From contig NZ_MKVV01000106.1 in NCBI RefSeq assembly GCF_001899645.1, positions 1-32,900 of the forward strand: a DNA stretch of 32,900 nucleotides, in the 5' to 3' direction. A program made the position numbers and the translations under genes. The notes beneath the pieces are model-generated. The model was given only the letters and a program-made list of their open reading frames with translations. It searched no databases and was not told the origin of the DNA. Below are positions 30,040 through 32,900 of the stretch, piece after piece (within the stretch, counting starts at the first letter, position 1; every line of letters starts with the position of its first letter). The stretch is from Pseudonocardia sp. 73-21 (lineage in GTDB: Bacteria > Actinomycetota > Actinomycetes > Mycobacteriales > Pseudonocardiaceae).

Positions 30040-31209
30040 GTCGTCGACCACGGCTGAGTCGTCGACCACGGCTGAGCGCGCCCGGGCCGCCACCGTCCGC
30101 AGCGGCAGGCCCAGTGCGGCCGCCGCGCGGGCGACGTCGTCGTGCTCGGGCTTGGCCCCCCAGGGACCGTGCTTGACGCGCACCGCGTGCCCGTCGACGT
30201 CGACGGTGGAGCTGCGCCGGGCGAGCGCGAGCCGGTCCACCGGGTGTCGGCGCAGCCCGAGGCTGCCGGTCTCGCGCAGCACGAGGGCCTCGAGCGCGGC
30301 GGCGTGCTCGGGCGCCGCCAGCACCGTGACGACGTGGCCGGGCCGCGACTTCTTCATCACCACCGGGGTGATCCAGGCGTCCGCCGCCCCGGCCGCCAGC
30401 GCCCGCTCGACGACGTAGCCGAGCACCTCGCCGGGCACGTCGTCGACGGTGGTCTCCAGCAGCGTCATCGGCCGGACGTCACCGTCGGCCCGTGCACGGG
30501 CCCCGAGCAGGGCCGGCAGGACGTTGGGCCGCTCGGCGACGTCGCGCCCACCGGCGCCGTAGCCGACGGCCCGCACCGTCATGTCCGGCACCGGGCCGAA
30601 CCGGGCGCCCGCGGCCAGCAGCAGCGCGACGCCGGTGGGCGTGACGGTCTCGCCCGGCAGCCCGGTGGAGGTGACCGCCGCGCCGGCCCGCGCGAGCAGG
30701 GCGGCGGTGGCCGGCGCGGGCAGGGGCAGCACGCCGTGGCTGCCGCCCACGGTGCCGGAGCCGAGCGCCAGCGGCCCGCACACCACCTCGTCGACGCCGA
30801 GCAGGTGCAGGGCCGCGGCCACGCCGACCGTGTCGACGACGGTGTCCACCCCGCCGATCTCGTGCAGGTGCACCTGGTCCACGGGCACGCCGTGCAGGTC
30901 CGCCTCGACCCGCGCGATCGCCGCGACGGCCCGGGCGGCCAGCTCGGCCACCGGGGCCGGGCGGGCGCACGCGACCATCTCCTGCAGTTCGGCCGCCCGG
31001 CGCGCCGGGACGCGGTCGGCCACCCCGACCCGGGCCCGGGTGGCCAGCAGGGAACCCCGCTGGACGCGCTCCACGTCGAGCGTCCAGCCGGTCAGCCCCG
31101 TGGCGTCGACGGCGGCGCGGACGCCGTCGAGCGGCGCGCCGAGCCCCAGCAGCGCCCCGAGCAGCATGTCACCGGACACCCCGCTGAACGGGTCGAACCA
31201 GACGATCAC
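30001..31209 (-). CDS. larC: LarC, nickel-inserting enzyme of NPN cofactor synthesis
   Basis: A 402-residue LarC, which inserts nickel into the dithiolated pyridinium nucleotide in a CTP-dependent step to complete the nickel-pincer nucleotide. Family blocks: WFDPFSGVSGDMLLGALLGLG at the start, HLHEIGGVDTVVDTVG, GSGTVGGSHGVLPLPAPATAALL, ETVTPTGVALL, LLETTVDDVPGEVLGYV, ADAWITPVVMKKSRPGHVV and LRRHPVDR. In Lactobacillus plantarum larC is split by a frameshift into larC1/larC2; here it is one continuous frame. ATG at 31209 overlaps the larB stop by 4 bases. The C-terminus carries SAVVDD three times, caused by an 18-bp DNA triplication, before ending ELDLGR. Confidence 0.93.
   Translation of the reverse strand: MIVWFDPFSGVSGDMLLGALLGLGAPLDGVRAAVDATGLTGWTLDVERVQRGSLLATRARVGVADRVPARRAAELQEMVACARPAPVAELAARAVAAIARVEADLHGVPVDQVHLHEIGGVDTVVDTVGVAAALHLLGVDEVVCGPLALGSGTVGGSHGVLPLPAPATAALLARAGAAVTSTGLPGETVTPTGVALLLAAGARFGPVPDMTVRAVGYGAGGRDVAERPNVLPALLGARARADGDVRPMTLLETTVDDVPGEVLGYVVERALAAGAADAWITPVVMKKSRPGHVVTVLAAPEHAAALEALVLRETGSLGLRRHPVDRLALARRSSTVDVDGHAVRVKHGPWGAKPEHDDVARAAAALGLPLRTVAARARSAVVDDSAVVDDSAVVDDELDLGR
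30022..30075. repeat. Three perfect 18-bp tandem repeats at the osmC/larC junction
   Basis: GTCGTCGACCACGGCTGA occurs at 30022-30039, 30040-30057 and 30058-30075. On the plus strand each copy carries an in-frame TGA, so OsmC ends at the first. On the minus strand the copies add SAVVDD hexapeptides to LarC. A local duplication was thus tolerated by both overlapping genes. Confidence 0.95.
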
Positions 31210-31892
31210 CGCGGCCGGGCCCGGGCGAGGCGGTGCGCCGCCATCGCGGCGGCGAAGCCCGAGTCGATGTTCACCACCGTCACGCCTGCGGCACAGGAGC
31301 TGAGCATCGCCAGCAGCGCCGTCACGCCCTCGAGCGCCGCGCCGTAGCCGACGGAGGTGGGCACGGCGATGACCGGACAGCCCACCAGCCCCGCCACGAC
31401 GCTGGGCAGCGCGCCCTCCATCCCGGCGATGCAGACGACCGCGTCGGCGGCGTCGAGCCGGTCGCGCACGGCCAGCAGCCGGTGCAACCCGGCCACCCCG
31501 ACGTCGGAGATCGCGTCGACGCCCAGCCCCGCCGCGGACGCGACGGCGGCGGCCTCGGCGGCCACCGGGGCGTCGGAGGTGCCCGCGGCCACCACGGCGA
31601 GCCGGAAGCCGGTCGGCGCGGCGGGCCGCCAGCAGAGCAACCGCGCGGTCTCGTCGAAGGAGCCCCCGGGCACCGCGGCCAGGACGTGCCCCGCCGCGTC
31701 GGCGTCGACGCGCGTGACCAGCACCGGGCCGTCGTTGGCCGCCAGCAGGCTCGCCACGATGCCCGCGATGTGGTCGGGGCGCTTGCCCGGGCCGTACACG
31801 ACCTCGGGCAGGCCGAGCCGGGCCTCGCGGCCGGTGTCGGGGCGGGCGTAGCCGAGGTCGGTGTAGCCCCCCGGAGATCGATCGGGGCTCAC
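31206..31892 (-). CDS. larB: LarB, pyridinium-3,5-biscarboxylic acid mononucleotide synthase
   Basis: A 228-residue LarB, which carboxylates and hydrolyses nicotinic acid adenine dinucleotide in the first step of NPN synthesis. The C-terminal half has the PurE-like (AIR carboxylase) core: LAVVAAGTSDAPVAAEAAAVASAAG, DVGVAGLHRLL, VVCIAGMEGALPSVVAGLVGCPVIAVPTSVGYGA and MLSSCAAGVTVVNIDSGFAAA. The N-terminus (LGYARPDTGREARLGLPEVVYGPGK) is also typical. GTG at 31892 overlaps the larE stop by 4 bases (GTGA), and its stop overlaps larC. Product identity is secure from the conserved end; the activity itself is inferred from the family. Confidence 0.94.
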   Translation of the reverse strand: MSPDRSPGGYTDLGYARPDTGREARLGLPEVVYGPGKRPDHIAGIVASLLAANDGPVLVTRVDADAAGHVLAAVPGGSFDETARLLCWRPAAPTGFRLAVVAAGTSDAPVAAEAAAVASAAGLGVDAISDVGVAGLHRLLAVRDRLDAADAVVCIAGMEGALPSVVAGLVGCPVIAVPTSVGYGAALEGVTALLAMLSSCAAGVTVVNIDSGFAAAMAAHRLARARPR

Positions 31893-32749
31893 CGGCGGGC
31901 CACCGGCGGCACGCCGAGCAGGACGTTCATCCGGCCGCTGCGGAAGCCCTGCGTGTCCAGGGCGCAGAACGTGAACCCGGCCGCACGGACGGCCTCGTCG
32001 ATCTCCTCGCGGACGAGCACCGCCCGGTCCAGGTCACCTGCGGGCAGCTCCAGCCGCGCGACGGTGCCGCCGGCGTGGGCGCGCACCCGGCCGACCGGGA
32101 ATCCGAGGCGGTGCAGGGCCTCCTCGGCGGCCTCGATGCGGGCGAGCACCTCCGCCGTCACCGGGTCGCCGTAGGCGATCCGCGACGACAGGCAGGCCGC
32201 GGCCGGCTTGTCCGCCGTGTCCAGGCCGATCAACCGGCTGATCTCCCGGACGGCGGCCTTGCTCAGCCCCGCGTCGACGAGCGGGGCGATCGCCCCGCGC
32301 TGGGCGGCCGCGCGCTGGCCCGGCCGGTGGTCGCCGAGATCGTCCAGGTTGGTGCCCAGCGCCACCACCGCGCCCGAGAGCGCGGCCAGCGGGGCGACGG
32401 CGTCGAACAGCGCGCTCTTGCAGTGGAAGCAGCGGTCGCCGGTGTTGGCGACGTAGCCGGGACGCGTCAGCTCGTCGGTGCACACCTCGACGTGGGCCAG
32501 CCCCTCGCGGCGGGCCAGGGCCGCGGCGGCCCGGCGCTCGGCGACGGGCAGGCTGGCCGACACCGCGGTGACCGCGACGGCCGCGGCCCCGAGCACGCGG
32601 TGGGCCACCACCGCGAGCAGGGCCGAGTCCGCGCCTCCGGAGAAGGCGACCAGGACGCGGCTCTCCCGTCCCAGCCGCGCCCGGAGGTCCTCGTAGCCCT
32701 GTTCGGCGGTGCGCCGATCGGGCCGGTCCGGCGCGTCGTCGTGCGGCAT
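31889..32749 (-). CDS. larE: LarE, ATP-dependent sulfur transferase of NPN cofactor synthesis
   Basis: A 286-residue PP-loop enzyme that converts the two carboxylates of the LarB product to thiocarboxylates. The ATP pyrophosphatase loop is SGGADS (37-42); CFHCKSALF carries C107 and C110; the family cysteine C186 in AACLSSRIAYG corresponds to the sacrificial sulfur-donating cysteine of Lactobacillus LarE. Only one further cysteine follows (C262, FTFCALD), so the extra CxxC of [4Fe-4S]-type LarE proteins is absent. FRSGRMN near the end is family-typical. ATG at 32749 is preceded by GAGGGGAG; an in-frame GTG at 32776 lies inside the shared leader box. First gene of the larE-larB-larC operon, with every junction overlapping by 4 bases. 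Confidence 0.93.
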   Translation of the reverse strand: MPHDDAPDRPDRRTAEQGYEDLRARLGRESRVLVAFSGGADSALLAVVAHRVLGAAAVAVTAVSASLPVAERRAAAALARREGLAHVEVCTDELTRPGYVANTGDRCFHCKSALFDAVAPLAALSGAVVALGTNLDDLGDHRPGQRAAAQRGAIAPLVDAGLSKAAVREISRLIGLDTADKPAAACLSSRIAYGDPVTAEVLARIEAAEEALHRLGFPVGRVRAHAGGTVARLELPAGDLDRAVLVREEIDEAVRAAGFTFCALDTQGFRSGRMNVLLGVPPVARR

Positions 32750-32770
32750 GAGCACTCCCCTCGTCGCGGT

Positions 32771-32780
32771 GCCCACCCTA
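32771..32780 (-). promoter_or_regulatory. TAGGGTGGGC leader box (larE copy)
   Basis: Identical to the 10-mer in the comA leader (29082-29091). Here it includes an in-frame alternative GTG start (32776) for larE and lies about 27 bases downstream of the -10-like element. Confidence 0.45.
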
Positions 32781-32802
32781 CGGATGTCGCACTCCCGCAG
32801 AA

Positions 32803-32821
32803 CATCTACTATCGTGGAAAA
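32803..32821 (-). promoter_or_regulatory. Shared promoter motif of the larE operon
   Basis: The minus strand reads TTTTCCACGATAGTAGATG, with GATAGT (32813-32808) as a -10-like hexamer and TTGACC 19 bases upstream as a -35. Compared with the comA promoter (GTTTCCTATAGTAGAA) it shares TTTCC and ATAGTAGA, with two extra bases between. It also lies in the regulatory region of the divergent plus-strand gene starting at 32852. Confidence 0.55.
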
Positions 32822-32851
32822 TCATCTCTCATGGTCAAGGAAGGTGGTCTG

Positions 32852-32900
32852 ATGAGACACCCTCTGTCAACCCCGGGCTCAGGCGGCGTGTCCGAGGGCT
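32852..32900 (+). CDS. Partial CDS running off the right edge
   Basis: An ATG at 32852 follows AGGAAGG about 8 bases upstream and opens a frame reading MRHPLSTPGSGGVSEG to the window end; an in-frame ATG at 32831 is an alternative. Only 16 residues are visible, too few to identify. It is divergent from larE and shares its upstream region, so a regulator, transporter or user of the NPN cofactor is possible. Confidence 0.5.
   Translation, partial: MRHPLSTPGSGGVSEG

Noticed and set aside
30001..31209. Possible programmed frameshift in larC, as in Lactobacillus larC1/larC2
   Set aside because: The gene is a single continuous frame containing all family blocks, so no frameshift is needed.
1..32900. 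tRNA, rRNA, CRISPR arrays, prophage or insertion-sequence genes
   Set aside because: None recognised by eye; repeats found are short local duplications, and no transposase or integrase motifs appear in the credible frames.

Overview
The window is very GC-rich DNA with strong G/C third-position bias, frequent GTG starts and many 4-base gene overlaps. It carries an MptB-type mannosyltransferase, ANTAR and SARP regulators and a single-chain acyl-CoA carboxylase. This points to a mycelial actinomycete, most likely Pseudonocardiaceae (Pseudonocardia-like); the family is an inference, not shown directly. I see no rRNA, tRNA, CRISPR array or intact insertion sequence.

Layout. (1) 1-3.6 kb: a degraded ABC-transporter ATPase fragment, an AI-2E-family permease and an MptB-like mannosyltransferase (both minus strand, separated by a strong hairpin), and a small acidic ORF. 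(2) 3.8-9.5 kb: a signalling island with two consecutive GAF-ANTAR proteins, a GAF-SpoIIE phosphatase, a STAS protein, a small STAS-like protein and a GGDEF-EAL c-di-GMP protein. (3) 9.5-13.3 kb: a cytochrome P450 coupled to an unusual tandem heme-oxygenase-like diiron protein, divergent from a SAM methyltransferase. (4) 13.3-18.9 kb: a TetR regulator divergent from an acyl-CoA ligase and a fused BC-BCCP-CT acyl-CoA carboxylase, with a palindromic operator between them. (5) 19.0-23.5 kb: a large SARP-AAA-TPR regulator, a hypothetical protein and an XRE-cupin regulator.

(6) 23.5-29.1 kb is the most interesting part. A tightly coupled minus-strand operon encodes a phosphosulfolactate synthase (ComA family), a cysteine-rich protein of unknown function, an aspartase/fumarase-superfamily lyase, a D-cysteine-desulfhydrase-like PLP enzyme and an argininosuccinate-lyase-like protein with altered active-site motifs. 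This set matches the logic of bacterial coenzyme M (2-mercaptoethanesulfonate) biosynthesis: sulfite addition to phosphoenolpyruvate, phosphate elimination, decarboxylation, thiolation and reduction. (7) 29.1-32.9 kb: a small CxxxC protein, an OsmC-family protein, and a second coupled minus-strand operon larE-larB-larC for the nickel-pincer nucleotide (NPN) cofactor, with a divergent partial gene at the right edge.

The promoter regions of the comA-like operon and the larE operon share a motif (minus strand TTTCC, then ATAGTAGA, overlapping a probable -10 box) and an identical 10-mer TAGGGTGGGC in the 5' leader. I infer that two rare sulfur-containing cofactor pathways are co-regulated here. 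No coenzyme-M-using enzyme and no LarA-type NPN enzyme is visible in the window.
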